Position numbers and translations under genes: made by a program. A DNA stretch of 64,000 nt, from the NCBI GenBank assembly GCA_029553375.1, contig JAKPCH010000039.1, positions 1 to 64,000 on the forward strand, given 5' to 3'. Under the pieces are notes generated by a model. The model saw nothing but the letters and a program-made list of their open reading frames with translations, did not search any database and was not told where the DNA came from. Of this stretch, positions 35,773-45,431 are shown piece after piece (position 1 is the stretch's first letter; the number at the start of each line of letters is the position of its first letter). Source of the DNA: Deltaproteobacteria bacterium (GTDB taxonomy: Bacteria > Desulfobacterota > Syntrophia > Syntrophales > UBA8958).

Positions 35773-38025
35773 TCAGGTGCGGTTTTTCCATTTCCCCCGC
35801 AGGCGCAGGGAATTGGAGACGACGGAGAGGGAACTGAGGGCCATGGCGGCGGCACAGAGCCCGGGATTCAGGAGGATCCCGAAGGAGGGATACAAGGCCC
35901 CGGCCGCCACGGGGATCCCGACGGCGTTGTAGATCACGGCCCAGAAGAGGTTCTGCCGGATGATCCTCATGGTGTCCGCGGACAGTTCGATGGCGGCGGG
36001 GACGGCCGTGAGGTCGTTTCTCATCAAGGTGATGTCGCTCGCCTCCATGGCGATATCCGTACCGGCCCCCACGGCGATACCGATATCCGCCGCCGAGAGG
36101 GCCGGGGCGTCGTTGATGCCGTCACCCACCATGGCGACGACCTCCCCGCCCGCCCGCATCTCCCCGATGAGCCTCGCCTTCTCCCCGGGAAGCACGCCGG
36201 CGATGACCCGCTCTATCCCCGCTTCCCGGCCGACGGCCTCGGCGGCGTAAGGGTTGTCCCCCGTGATCATGGCGACCGCCAAACCCCTTTCTCTCAGGGC
36301 AAAGACGGCCTCCCGCGCCGATTCGCGCGGCCTGTCCGCCAAGGCGACGAGGCCGACGACCCGATCCCCACAGGCGATAAAGACGCAGGTCTTTCCCTCC
36401 TCGGCCAGCCTTCTCTCCCAAGGCGTAAGGGGATCGGCCTCGATACCCCCCTCCTCCAAAAACCGGCCGTTACCCAGAAGGACCCTTTCACCCCCCAGGA
36501 CCCCCCGGACCCCCAAGCCGGAGACGGCCTCGAAATCCGTAACCGGTCGCGGGGCGATCACCTCGTCCCTGCCCATGGCGACGATGGCCCGGGCCACGGG
36601 ATGCTCCGACGAGGCCTCCAGGGAGACGGCGATCTCGAGGACCCGCTGCCTCGTCTCCCCCGGTGCCGTGACGACGTCCGTCACCTCGAGCCTTCCCTTC
36701 GTTATGGTGCCCGTCTTGTCGAAGACGACCGTCGTGACGCGGCCTGCCTTTTCCAGGACCTCCCCGCCCTTGATGAGGATGCCCCTGTCGGCCCCTATGC
36801 CCGTGCCGACCATGACGGCCGTGGGGGTGGCGAGACCGAGGGCGCAGGGACAGGCGATGACCAGAACGGAGACGAAGTTGAGGAGGGCCCGTCCGAAAAG
36901 GGGCTCCGCCGGGAGCCAGTACCAGGCGAGGAAGGTGAGGGCCCCCAGGACAAAGACGACGGGGACGAAGACGGCGGCGACCCGGTCGGCCAGTCTCTGC
37001 ACCGGCGCCTTGGAGGCCTGGGCCTCCTCGACGAGGCGGATGATCCCCGCCAGGACCGTTTCGGACCCCACCTGTGTCGCCTGGAAAACGAAAGACCCCG
37101 TGTTGTTCATGGTGGCGCCGTAGACCTTGTCACCGGCCCCTTTCCGCACGGGCAGGGCCTCGCCCGTGAGCATGGATTCGTCGACCGTCGAAGAACCGGA
37201 CACGACGGTACCGTCCACGGGGATCTTTTCCCCCGGTCTCACCACGACGAGATCGCCCGCGACCACTTCCTCCACGGGCACCTCCCGTTCCTCGCCGCCG
37301 CGGAGGACCCGGGCCGTGTCAGGCCTCAGGTCCATGAGGCGGCGGATGGCGGCCGTGGTCCTCCCTTTCGCCCGGGCCTCCAGGAGGCGGCCCAGGAGGA
37401 TGAGGGTGACGAGGAAGGAGGCACTGTCGAAATAAACGTGGGGGGTCACGGCTGCGGCCTCGAAAAACGCCGGGGCGAAGGCGGCCAGGGTGGAATAGAG
37501 GTAGCTGGCGAGGGTCCCCACGGCGACGAGGGTGTTCATGTCCATGGTGAAACGGCGCGCCGCCCCCCAGGCCCCGGCCAAGAAACGCCCCCCCACCCAG
37601 AAGACGACGGGGGTGGTCAACACGAACAGGACACCATGGAGGACATCCGTCCTCACCCGGCCGAGGAAGGGGAACCAGTGGGGCATGGAACCGATGAAGA
37701 CCAGGACGCTCAAGACGGCCCCCACGGCGACCTTTCTCGTCAGGTCACGGATCTCCTCCTCCCTGGCCCTCGTTACGGGGTCCGCCTCCACCTCCCCCAC
37801 CGGCCCGAGGTATTCGTAGCCCCCGTCCGCCACGGCCTTCTTCACCTCTTCGAGGCCGGCCCAATCCTCCCTATGGATGAGGGTGGCACGACCCGTGACG
37901 AGGTTGACCGACACGGTCTCGACGCCCCCCAGGGCCTGCAGGGACCTCTCGACGCGCCTCACGCAGGCGGCGCAGGACATGCCCCCGATGGAGACCGTCA
38001 CCTGCCGCGTCTCTTTTTCAGCCAA
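35773..38025 (-). CDS. copA: Copper-exporting P1B-type ATPase
   Basis: A 750-residue P-type ATPase for Cu(I) export. One N-terminal metal-binding domain ([12 protein letters not shown]) is followed by eight helices with the CPC motif ([11 protein letters not shown]), the actuator TGEALP, the phosphorylation site [13 protein letters not shown], and the hinge [10 protein letters not shown]. Helices at the end include [11 protein letters not shown], typical of copper pumps. I chose TTG 38025, which overlaps the CopZ stop and has AAGGCGGG upstream; a GTG a few codons on is possible. It forms an operon with the chaperone gene. Confidence 0.94.
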   Translation of the reverse strand: MAEKETRQVTVSIGGMSCAACVRRVERSLQALGGVETVSVNLVTGRATLIHREDWAGLEEVKKAVADGGYEYLGPVGEVEADPVTRAREEEIRDLTRKVAVGAVLSVLVFIGSMPHWFPFLGRVRTDVLHGVLFVLTTPVVFWVGGRFLAGAWGAARRFTMDMNTLVAVGTLASYLYSTLAAFAPAFFEAAAVTPHVYFDSASFLVTLILLGRLLEARAKGRTTAAIRRLMDLRPDTARVLRGGEEREVPVEEVVAGDLVVVRPGEKIPVDGTVVSGSSTVDESMLTGEALPVRKGAGDKVYGATMNNTGSFVFQATQVGSETVLAGIIRLVEEAQASKAPVQRLADRVAAVFVPVVFVLGALTFLAWYWLPAEPLFGRALLNFVSVLVIACPCALGLATPTAVMVGTGIGADRGILIKGGEVLEKAGRVTTVVFDKTGTITKGRLEVTDVVTAPGETRQRVLEIAVSLEASSEHPVARAIVAMGRDEVIAPRPVTDFEAVSGLGVRGVLGGERVLLGNGRFLEEGGIEADPLTPWERRLAEEGKTCVFIACGDRVVGLVALADRPRESAREAVFALRERGLAVAMITGDNPYAAEAVGREAGIERVIAGVLPGEKARLIGEMRAGGEVVAMVGDGINDAPALSAADIGIAVGAGTDIAMEASDITLMRNDLTAVPAAIELSADTMRIIRQNLFWAVIYNAVGIPVAAGALYPSFGILLNPGLCAAAMALSSLSVVSNSLRLRGKWKNRT

Positions 38026-38215
38026 GTTCGTAACCCGCCTTCTCGATCTGTCTCGCAAGGATGGACAGGGGCACGGGTCGGACCTCCTCGAAGGAGGCCT
38101 CGCCCTTCTTAAGATCTACCCTGATGTCGCTTACACCCTCGATCTCCCCCAAGGCCCCCTCGACGGCCTTCACGCAGTGGGAGCATTGCATACCCTTGAT
38201 CTTGATGGTCCTCAC
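38018..38215 (-). CDS. copZ: CopZ-like copper chaperone
   Basis: A 65-residue heavy-metal-associated domain protein. The metal site is MQCSHC near the N terminus, and the rest follows the small ferredoxin-like fold ([25 protein letters not shown]). It would carry Cu(I) to the CopA pump. GTG 38215 follows GGAGGTGGAGAC. The stop overlaps the copA start, so the two are translationally coupled. Confidence 0.9.
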   Translation of the reverse strand: MRTIKIKGMQCSHCVKAVEGALGEIEGVSDIRVDLKKGEASFEEVRPVPLSILARQIEKAGYELG

Positions 38216-38239
38216 GTCTCCACCTCCGATTTTTCCCTT

Positions 38240-38268
38240 AACCTATCCATCGGAGGCGGCCTTGGCAA
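38240..38268 (-). promoter_or_regulatory. Possible copZA promoter
   Basis: On the minus strand, TTGCCA (38268-38263), 17-base spacer, TAGGTT (38245-38240), 25 bases before the copZ start. The spacer is not the stretched 19-20 bases expected for CueR-type control, and I see no clear copper-regulator dyad. Confidence 0.4.
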
Positions 38269-38407
38269 GCGGCCATGGCTCTTGAAACGCCGGGGGCGGA
38301 TTTGGTTTGACAGACAAGGGACGGCTCCTGTACAGGGACCGGACAGGCGAAGTTGATCGACCAACCCGAACCCTAAGACCCCGCGAGTAATCGGGGTCCT
38401 CCCTGTC

Positions 38408-39625
38408 ATGGCCGAAGTCCCGAAAGACACAGCCCCCGCGACGGATCCCGAGACCTCGAGGAGAAGGAGGTCCCTGAGGTTCATCATCCTCATGGGTCTC
38501 GTCAGCCTCCTGGCCGACGTGACCTACGAGGGGGCCCGAAGCATCACCGGTCCGTTTCTCGGCCTCCTGGGGGCCAAGGCGGCGTGGATCGGCATCGTCG
38601 CCGGCGCCGGGGAGCTGGTGGGCTACGGCCTGAGATTCGTCTTCGGTTACCTGAGCGACCGCACGGGCCGTTACTGGGCCATCGCCATCCTCGGATACAC
38701 CGTCAACCTCCTGGCCGTGCCGGCCCTCGCCCTCTGCGACCGCTGGGACCTGGCGGCGGCCCTCATCGTCGCCGAACGTCTCGGAAAGGCCGTCAGGACC
38801 CCCGCCCGGGACGCCATGCTCTCCCATGCGACGGGGGAGGTGGGCCGGGGATGGGGTTTCGGCCTCCACGAGGCCCTGGATCAGACGGGGGCCGTCCTCG
38901 GACCCCTCCTCATGGGCCTCGTCCTCTTCATCAAGGGCGATTATCGCCTCGCCTTCGCCCTCCTGGCGATCCCGGCCGTGGCGGCCATCGCCCTCGTCCT
39001 CCTGGCCCGCCTCCTCTACCGATCGCCCCGGGACATGGAAAGGAGCCCGGCCCGGGAGAAGGGCCCCTTCCCCCGGGCGTTCTGGTTCTACCTCCCCGCC
39101 GTGGGCCTCATCGCGGCGGGCTACATCGATTATCCCCTCATCGCCTATCACTTCGGGACGGGACGGGACGTGGCCCCGCGCTGGATCCCCCTCTTCTACG
39201 CCCTCGCCATGGCCGCCGACGCCGTCGCCGCCCTCGTCTTCGGCCGCCTATTCGATAAGAAAGGCCTGGGGATCCTGGCCCTGTCCGTCGTCACCTCCTC
39301 TCTCTTCGCACCCCTGGTCATGCTGGGGGGATTCTGGGCCGCCGCCTTGGGCATGACCCTGTGGGGCATCGGCATGGGCGCCCAGGAATCGATCATGAGG
39401 GCCGCCGTCGCCGACATGGCGCCCCTCGAGCGGCGCGGCACGGCCTACGGGATCTTCAACGGCGTCTACGGCCTGTGCTGGTTCGCCGGCAGCGCCGCCA
39501 TGGGTTATCTTTACGATTTTTCGCCCCTGGCTGCGGCGTCCCTCTCCCTTGCCCTCCAGCTCTGCTCCCTGCCGTGGCTGATGGCCGTGGGGCGGGTTTC
39601 CCGGCGAGGATTCAAGAGAAGATGA
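38408..39625 (+). CDS. Major facilitator superfamily transporter
   Basis: A 405-residue inner-membrane protein with about 12 transmembrane helices. The MFS loop motif between helices 2 and 3 is seen as GYLSDRTGRYWA, and a related segment is GRLFDKKGLGIL in the second half. An N-terminal cytoplasmic tail of about 20 residues rich in P, T and R precedes helix 1. The substrate is unknown. It is divergent from the copper genes, so a link to metal stress is possible but unproven. The 3' end overlaps that of the cytochrome b/c hybrid gene by 14 bases. Confidence 0.88.
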   Translation: MAEVPKDTAPATDPETSRRRRSLRFIILMGLVSLLADVTYEGARSITGPFLGLLGAKAAWIGIVAGAGELVGYGLRFVFGYLSDRTGRYWAIAILGYTVNLLAVPALALCDRWDLAAALIVAERLGKAVRTPARDAMLSHATGEVGRGWGFGLHEALDQTGAVLGPLLMGLVLFIKGDYRLAFALLAIPAVAAIALVLLARLLYRSPRDMERSPAREKGPFPRAFWFYLPAVGLIAAGYIDYPLIAYHFGTGRDVAPRWIPLFYALAMAADAVAALVFGRLFDKKGLGILALSVVTSSLFAPLVMLGGFWAAALGMTLWGIGMGAQESIMRAAVADMAPLERRGTAYGIFNGVYGLCWFAGSAAMGYLYDFSPLAAASLSLALQLCSLPWLMAVGRVSRRGFKRR

Positions 39626-41468
39626 GGGACCAGAAGATATGGACCAACAGGGCCAGACCGAGGAGGAGGCTCAAGAGGCCGAAGGTGGAACCGAGCAGTT
39701 TGAGGAAGATGCCGGGGTAGGGGCGTTTCATCTCCTCAATGCCCCCCTCGGCCTGCAGGCGCTCGTAGTGTAGGGGACGCTGTTGCCTCAGGTCGGCCAG
39801 GGTGTAGGTGCCGGTGAAGATGATGCGGTCCATGGGGAACTTGTCCGGGATGAAGTGGGTGTTGAAGAAGTGGACCGTGAAGATGAAGAGGGCCGCCAGG
39901 AGGGCCTCCTCCGAATGGACCAGGGCGGCGACGTTCAGGACCCACCCCGGGAAGAGGTATGACGACCACTCCGGCATCCACAGGAGGATCCCCGAGCCCC
40001 CGATGGCGAACATCCCCCAGAAGACGGCCCAGAAATCGAATTTCTCCCAATAGGTCCAGCGTTCGAACCTCGGCATCTCCCCCCGGTCGAAGAACCAGAG
40101 GAACATGCCCTTCATGTCCTCCCAGTCTTTCCGGTTCGGGAAGAGGGAGTCGGGCCCCAGGAGCCGTTCCCGAAAACCGCGAAGACCCAGACCCTTCGGG
40201 AAGAGGTAACGCACCCCCACCCAGGCCACGTAGGCGACGACGGCCATGAGGACCAATGCCGCCCCGCGGTGGAAAAGTCCGGCCTGATGGGCCCCTCCCC
40301 AGAGGCGGATCACGATCTCCGCCCAGGGCGAGTCGTGGTACTTCAGGGGGAAACCCGTCATCACGAGGGTGAAGAAGGAGAGGATCAAGAGGACGTGGAG
40401 GAGTCTCTCCCGGGGCGTGAAACGCTGGATCTGCACCGTCTCCTCCCCCGCGGCGCAGACGGCCGGAGGCGCCAACCCCATCTTCTCCCGCCTATGGTTC
40501 TCCCAGTAGCTCTTGCGCCACCACAAAAAGGTGTGGATCCAGAAGAAGCACAGGGTGCCGGCGAGGAGGGCCGACATGAAGACGAAGGTCCAGAAGAGGG
40601 CGGGGTAGCGGCGGCGGTCCCGATAGTCGGGATGGGCCTTGTACTCGACGAAGCGGGGATGGAAGCCCCTGTGGCAGCGGCCGCAGTTCTCCGCGAGGTT
40701 GGCGCTGTGGATGCTGGAACGGGGGTCGCTCTTCGGCAGGATGTTGTGGGTCGTGTGGCAATCGGCGCACCCCGCCACGGCGGCGGGATAACCGATCCCC
40801 TGCACCTTGCCGTGATAGGTCTGCTCGTAGTAGGCGACGATCTCGGCCGAGAGGTTGTTCCGCTTCGTCAATTCGGGATCGGCGTGACAGCCCTTGCAGT
40901 TGCGGCTGTAGAAGGCCCGGGCCTCCTGGGGGTACCTGTCGAGGGAGACGTGGAAAACCCGCGTGTCATGGAGTCCGTGGCAGTCGGCGCAATCCGCCGC
41001 GTCCCGGTTCCCCCTCAAGACGGCCTCGGCATGGCCCGAGGAGACGTACTCTTCGTTGCCGTGACAGGCCGTGCACTTCTCGATGACCGCCCGTTTGTCC
41101 CTCCCCTTCCCGCCGGTGAGGGCGTGGATGTCCCTATGGCAGTCGCTGCAGCGGAAATCGAGCTGGAGGTAATGGAAATTCTGCCGGTACTGGGCGGCGA
41201 TCTGGGTGTGGCAGCGGCCGCAGTCCACCCGGGGAGGCTTCTTTTCGCCCCTCATGTGTCTCTTTGCGTCCGTGACCGCCCCGTGACAGCTTATGCAACC
41301 GTTGCCGCCGTGGACGGACTTCTTGAAGGCCCGGCTGTAGAGGTAATCGTCGTGACAGTCGAGACATTCCGGGGCGGCGCCCCGGGCCGCGGCGACGACC
41401 CCGAGGAGGACCGCCAAGACCAGGACCGCAACCACCGGCCAGGGGAGTTTGCCGCCTCTTTTCGTCAC
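39612..41468 (-). CDS. Nine-haem cytochrome c fused to a cytochrome b membrane domain
   Basis: A 618-residue hybrid. After a signal anchor (about 9-31) the periplasmic part has nine CXXCH sites (CLDCH, CISCH, CGRCH, CSDCH, CTACH, CADCH, CKGCH, CADCH, CGRCH). The second half has about five or six transmembrane helices with His residues in them (RLLHVLLILSFFTLVMTGFP, LVHSEEALLAALFIFTVHFF), as in b-type cytochromes of formate dehydrogenase and thiosulfate reductase. It would oxidise or reduce quinone at the membrane and exchange electrons with the soluble cytochromes of this operon. Its start overlaps the end of the rhodanese gene (ATGA). Confidence 0.92.
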   Translation of the reverse strand: MTKRGGKLPWPVVAVLVLAVLLGVVAAARGAAPECLDCHDDYLYSRAFKKSVHGGNGCISCHGAVTDAKRHMRGEKKPPRVDCGRCHTQIAAQYRQNFHYLQLDFRCSDCHRDIHALTGGKGRDKRAVIEKCTACHGNEEYVSSGHAEAVLRGNRDAADCADCHGLHDTRVFHVSLDRYPQEARAFYSRNCKGCHADPELTKRNNLSAEIVAYYEQTYHGKVQGIGYPAAVAGCADCHTTHNILPKSDPRSSIHSANLAENCGRCHRGFHPRFVEYKAHPDYRDRRRYPALFWTFVFMSALLAGTLCFFWIHTFLWWRKSYWENHRREKMGLAPPAVCAAGEETVQIQRFTPRERLLHVLLILSFFTLVMTGFPLKYHDSPWAEIVIRLWGGAHQAGLFHRGAALVLMAVVAYVAWVGVRYLFPKGLGLRGFRERLLGPDSLFPNRKDWEDMKGMFLWFFDRGEMPRFERWTYWEKFDFWAVFWGMFAIGGSGILLWMPEWSSYLFPGWVLNVAALVHSEEALLAALFIFTVHFFNTHFIPDKFPMDRIIFTGTYTLADLRQQRPLHYERLQAEGGIEEMKRPYPGIFLKLLGSTFGLLSLLLGLALLVHIFWSLIFS

Positions 41469-42220
41469 TTTCCCGCCTTTTTACTGCGGCCCTCTTTGGC
41501 CTTCATGGCCAGCCAGGCCCTCATGCCCCCGAAGAGGGGCGCCACCCTGTACCCCCTGCCGGCCAGGTAGCTGGCGGCCAGGTGGGAACGAAAGCCGCGG
41601 TTGTCCACCAGGATCAGGGTCCTGTCGAGGGGCAGTTCCCTCCAGCGCCGATGGAGCTGGTAAAGGGGCAGGTTCAGGGCCCCCGGGATATGTCCCTGGG
41701 CGAAGCGGTCCTCCGGGCGCAGATCGACGACCAGGAGGGGCTCCCTCAGATCCAGGCGCCTCTCGAGGGCCGCCGGCTTGAGGGAGGGGATCGCCAACCT
41801 CTCCACCCGCTGGACCGAAACCGTTTCGTACCCTTCCCTCTTCCAGGCCGGCAGTCCCCCCTCGAGGACGTAGACGGCCTTGTAGCCCTTCTTGACGGCC
41901 GTCTCGGCCGCCGTGCAACTCCTGTCCCCCCTCTCGCTCTCGCAGAAAAACACGACGGGGCGGTCCTTGTCGGGGGGAAGCTCGCCGATCCGCGCCGCGA
42001 ACTCCTCGGCGGGGATGCAGAGGGAACCGGCGATACTGTGATCGAGACACTCGATGAGGCTCATGTTGTTGATCACCACCGGGGGCCGGTCCTTGGCGGC
42101 CAAGGCCGCCGCCAACTCCCGGGGCGTGATGGGCTTCCAGTCCCCCGCCGCCGCCGGTACCGGGGAAAGGAGCGCCAGGAACACCAAGACGACGAAGAGG
42201 ATAACGGTCCTCTCATTCAT
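41465..42220 (-). CDS. Exported two-domain rhodanese
   Basis: A 251-residue protein with a signal peptide (cut near PAAAG-D) and two rhodanese folds. The first domain has a cysteine at the active-loop position (VFFCESERGDRSC). In the second, the loop reads LILVDNRGFRSH, with Asp where the cysteine belongs, so only the first is likely active. ATG 42220 follows AAGGAGAT and overlaps the end of the seven-haem cytochrome gene by eight bases. It probably handles sulfane sulfur or a related species in the periplasm for the cytochromes around it. Confidence 0.87.
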   Translation of the reverse strand: MNERTVILFVVLVFLALLSPVPAAAGDWKPITPRELAAALAAKDRPPVVINNMSLIECLDHSIAGSLCIPAEEFAARIGELPPDKDRPVVFFCESERGDRSCTAAETAVKKGYKAVYVLEGGLPAWKREGYETVSVQRVERLAIPSLKPAALERRLDLREPLLVVDLRPEDRFAQGHIPGALNLPLYQLHRRWRELPLDRTLILVDNRGFRSHLAASYLAGRGYRVAPLFGGMRAWLAMKAKEGRSKKAGK

Positions 42221-44471
42221 GGGCCGGTATCTCCTTGAGACCCCAGTCCTCCATCTGGGACGCCGCGTGGGGGGGGCGGGGGTCTGGGTACTGTTCCTTG
42301 AGGAAAGAACCGATACGGCGGATCTTCGCCTTGGCGAAGAAGGGGGACCCCTCGCGGTGACAATCCAGACAGCCCTGGGGGTGTCCCTTGGCCCCGTAGG
42401 TCTTTCCTCTCTCCAGGGGGGCCACGGCGTGGTGGGCGCCGAAGACCCTCTCCCGCGCCGGCGACACGAAGGTCGTCGCCACCACCCGACCGTCCCTGAG
42501 CTCATAGAGACGATCTCCCACCATCACCACCCTCTTGAAACCGGCCTTCGCGAGGGCCGCCAGGACCTCCCCGGCATCCCGGCGGCGGTCCGGGCGCGGG
42601 GATACCTTTTCCCCTTCGGTGCGCCCGGCCCCTTTCCCCTTGCCGGCCGACCGGTAGGCGGCCATGACGTCCAAAAGGGGGATGGGTCTGATGGAGCCGT
42701 CTTCCTGCCTCTCGCCGAACCAGGCGGCCTCCCTTCCCGCCGGGGGAAAGACGGGACCCGCCGTCCGGGGCCGCTCCGCCAGGGGGACGACCTTCCCCCC
42801 CCTGAGGGCCCAGACGCGGTCCGCCACGAAGACGACGGGGCCGAGGCCCTGGCGGGAAAGGGCCCTGATCATCCTCTCCACGTCGCCGGGCGTCGCCACG
42901 GTATGGATCCGCTCCCTCTTTCCCCCGACGGCCGCGACCTCGACGGCGGAAAGGCCGCCCGCCCTCTGAAACGCCCTCCGCACGGCCTCGGTCTCGATGG
43001 GTCTCACGGCGCCGTTCGGGAGGAGGCGGCCGAACCATTGGGTGACGAGGGGAACGGCGGGCGCGTAGACGGTCCCATGAGCCCCTTTTCGGCGGACGAT
43101 CCAGGGCCGCCACGGCTCCGCCGCCGGCCGGGTCCAGTCGACGCCCCCCGCGGCCAACTCCAGGCGGTCGGACGTGAAGACGTTTGCGACGCCCGTCGAC
43201 AAATCACGGAGGTAGGCGGCCCGCCCCGGCAGGGTCGGGACGTGGCAGGCCTGGCAGGAAATGACGGCGAAATGGAAAGAGGCCCGGGGAAACTTCTCCC
43301 GGTGCCGACGTTCGGGGTTGCGGGCCTGCCGGGGCATGCCGGGCCGGGGGGGACGGTATTGCCCCTCGACGTGACACTCGACACAACCCTTCATCCCCAC
43401 CCCGTCCAGGTCATCCCTCACGGTCCCGTCCGCGGAGAAACCCTTGGCGATCTGGTGCTGCAGGCGCCGCTCCTTCGTGTCCCCCGCCAGGGGGTGACAG
43501 TCGATGCACTCGAAACCGGCGGCGAGATGGACATCGAAGGCCGGTTCGTACAGGGTGCCCGAGCGACGGGCTTCCGGAGACCGGTGACACTGGAGGCAGG
43601 CGGCCGAAGACACCTCCCGGAGGATCCGCTCGCCCCGGAACATACCGTCCTTCGTGAACAGGGAGCGGTCCTGCCAGCGGTAGCGAACGACGGGACGGGA
43701 CTTCACGTTCCACCCCCCCGCCGAGAGGCCCGCCCCTCCACCGTCGGCCCGGGGGCCGGAGGCGGAAAAGACGGCGCCGTCTATGACCCCGAGGCCCGCC
43801 CCCGCCGTCGCGGCCCAGCGGTAGTTGCGCCGGCCCAGCTCGGCATTGCGCGCCCCCAGACGGTATCCCGGGAGGTGACATATCAGGCAGTCCCCCTCCA
43901 CGACGCCCGTGAGGCCGAAGCGGCTGCGGCCGTCGGGCGTGGACCGGGAGGTGTAATCCCCGTCGCCGGGATCCTTGTTTTCCACCTCCTTGTCGACATG
44001 GTTGCGGGAATAATCGGCCCTCCCATCGGGTCCCCTCCCGTACTCGAGGGGTCCGCCCCCGGGATGGGAGAGGGACCCGCCGAGGGCGATCCAGTCGAAG
44101 GTGGAGAGGGCCTCGCCCCTTGGCGGTCCCGGGTTTCTCTTGGGTGCCACGAGGGGTGAGGCGCCCTCGATGACGGCGTCGCGGCCGAAACGCCCGGGTG
44201 AGAGGACCCAGGGACGAAAGCGGTCGTAACCGTCCCTCATCTCGTCGAAACCCTGCTGGAAGTGGTACCCCCTGGTAATGGTCCCGTAGCCGTGACACCC
44301 GCCGCAGGTCCGCCTGGGGCTGTAGGGGTCGAGGGAGTTGACGGCGGGGGTGATCCTTTCCCCCCGCCCGTTCCTCAGCCATACATCCTGGTGCCGTCCC
44401 GCCGCGGCGGGCATGGCCAGGGCCGCCCCCAGGACGACCGACAGGACGGCAACGGAGACCTTCTTGGGCAC
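42213..44471 (-). CDS. Seven-haem periplasmic cytochrome c
   Basis: A 752-residue exported protein with seven CXXCH sites (CGGCH, CLICH, CLQCH, CIDCH, CVECH, CQACH, CLDCH) in a long chain with wide gaps between sites, plus extra His residues for second axial ligands. The signal peptide (cut near PAAAG-R) fits GTG 44471, which has AGGGGTGAG upstream; TTG starts lie seven codons earlier. Between sites six and seven is an insert of about 250 residues without haem sites that may bind a substrate or partner. It is co-transcribed with two rhodaneses and two other cytochromes. Confidence 0.85.
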   Translation of the reverse strand: MPKKVSVAVLSVVLGAALAMPAAAGRHQDVWLRNGRGERITPAVNSLDPYSPRRTCGGCHGYGTITRGYHFQQGFDEMRDGYDRFRPWVLSPGRFGRDAVIEGASPLVAPKRNPGPPRGEALSTFDWIALGGSLSHPGGGPLEYGRGPDGRADYSRNHVDKEVENKDPGDGDYTSRSTPDGRSRFGLTGVVEGDCLICHLPGYRLGARNAELGRRNYRWAATAGAGLGVIDGAVFSASGPRADGGGAGLSAGGWNVKSRPVVRYRWQDRSLFTKDGMFRGERILREVSSAACLQCHRSPEARRSGTLYEPAFDVHLAAGFECIDCHPLAGDTKERRLQHQIAKGFSADGTVRDDLDGVGMKGCVECHVEGQYRPPRPGMPRQARNPERRHREKFPRASFHFAVISCQACHVPTLPGRAAYLRDLSTGVANVFTSDRLELAAGGVDWTRPAAEPWRPWIVRRKGAHGTVYAPAVPLVTQWFGRLLPNGAVRPIETEAVRRAFQRAGGLSAVEVAAVGGKRERIHTVATPGDVERMIRALSRQGLGPVVFVADRVWALRGGKVVPLAERPRTAGPVFPPAGREAAWFGERQEDGSIRPIPLLDVMAAYRSAGKGKGAGRTEGEKVSPRPDRRRDAGEVLAALAKAGFKRVVMVGDRLYELRDGRVVATTFVSPARERVFGAHHAVAPLERGKTYGAKGHPQGCLDCHREGSPFFAKAKIRRIGSFLKEQYPDPRPPHAASQMEDWGLKEIPAHE

Positions 44472-44513
44472 CGTCTCACCCCTGTTCAACAAGACCCTTC
44501 CGAGACTCGGGCG

Positions 44514-45413
44514 TCAGGGCTCCATGGGGGCCGCCGGGTCCTTGGCCCACTCCATCATGGAGCCGTCGTAGACCTTGACGTTCTTGTATCCCAACAGCTC
44601 CCTCATCATGAACCACCAGGCGGTGCAGAACTTGCCCGTGTCGCAGTAGAGGATGATCTCCCTGTCCCTGTCGGCGCCGACGGCGGCGGCGGCTAGGGCG
44701 GCGAGGGCGTCCTTGGCCTTGTAAGTCCCGTCGGCCTCGTACATGGTCGAGGTCGGCAGGCTCACGGCCCCCTTGATGTGGCCGAGACGTTCGACGAAGG
44801 GCAGTTTTTTCTTCCCCTCATAGAAGTCCCTTTCCCGGACGTCGACGATGACGCCCTTGCCCAGGGCGGCCGCCACGGCGGCCTTTGTCACGACCAGGTC
44901 CTTGTGGAACCGACCGCGGTAGTCCTTGGCCCGCGGCCGAACGGCCTCGGTGGAGACGGCCTTGCCGTCGGCGACCCACTTGTCGTAGCCTCCCGAGAGG
45001 AGGGACACCTCCGACACCCCGGCGTAGATCAAGGTCCAGGCCACACGGGTGGCATCGACGCGGTCGGCGGGCGTGGCCGTCTTCCCCACCACGACGACCT
45101 TCGAAGCGGGTTCGATACCGGCGGAGCCGAGGACATCCCTCAGGTCGTCATCGGCGGGCAGTTCGTTGAGGAGCTCGCCGCGCTTGATCGCCCAGGACCC
45201 GTAGGCGACGTTGACGGCCCCGGGTATATGGCCGCCTCGATACTCCTCCACCTTGCGGACATCGAGGACGATGACCTTGTCGAGGTTCTTCTCGAGCCAG
45301 GCGGTGGTGACGACGGGCTCCAGCTCCCGGGCCGAAGCCGTCGCGGCCAGGGCGCCGACGAAGATCAGGCCCGCCAGGACGCTCAAAAATTTGCCCCTCT
45401 TTTTCATGATCAT
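44514..45413 (-). CDS. Exported thiosulfate sulfurtransferase-like rhodanese
   Basis: A 299-residue protein with a signal peptide (cut near ATASA-R) and two rhodanese domains. The first, structural domain has VVVVGKTATPADR with no cysteine in the loop. The second has the active cysteine in LYCDTGKFCTAWW. The loop CDTGKFC carries a second cysteine, unusual in rhodaneses, which might allow a trisulfide or a metalloid link. ATG 45413 follows AAAGGAGGT; a second ATG two codons on is equally good. It lies 18 bases after the selenocysteine-candidate cytochrome gene. Confidence 0.9.
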   Translation of the reverse strand: MIMKKRGKFLSVLAGLIFVGALAATASARELEPVVTTAWLEKNLDKVIVLDVRKVEEYRGGHIPGAVNVAYGSWAIKRGELLNELPADDDLRDVLGSAGIEPASKVVVVGKTATPADRVDATRVAWTLIYAGVSEVSLLSGGYDKWVADGKAVSTEAVRPRAKDYRGRFHKDLVVTKAAVAAALGKGVIVDVRERDFYEGKKKLPFVERLGHIKGAVSLPTSTMYEADGTYKAKDALAALAAAAVGADRDREIILYCDTGKFCTAWWFMMRELLGYKNVKVYDGSMMEWAKDPAAPMEP

Positions 45414-45431
45414 GTGACCTCCTTTCGTGGT

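Noticed and set aside
38307-38336. TTGACA with TACAGG as promoter of the MFS gene
   Set aside because: Spacing is 18 and the -10 is poor; listed here only, as evidence is too weak.
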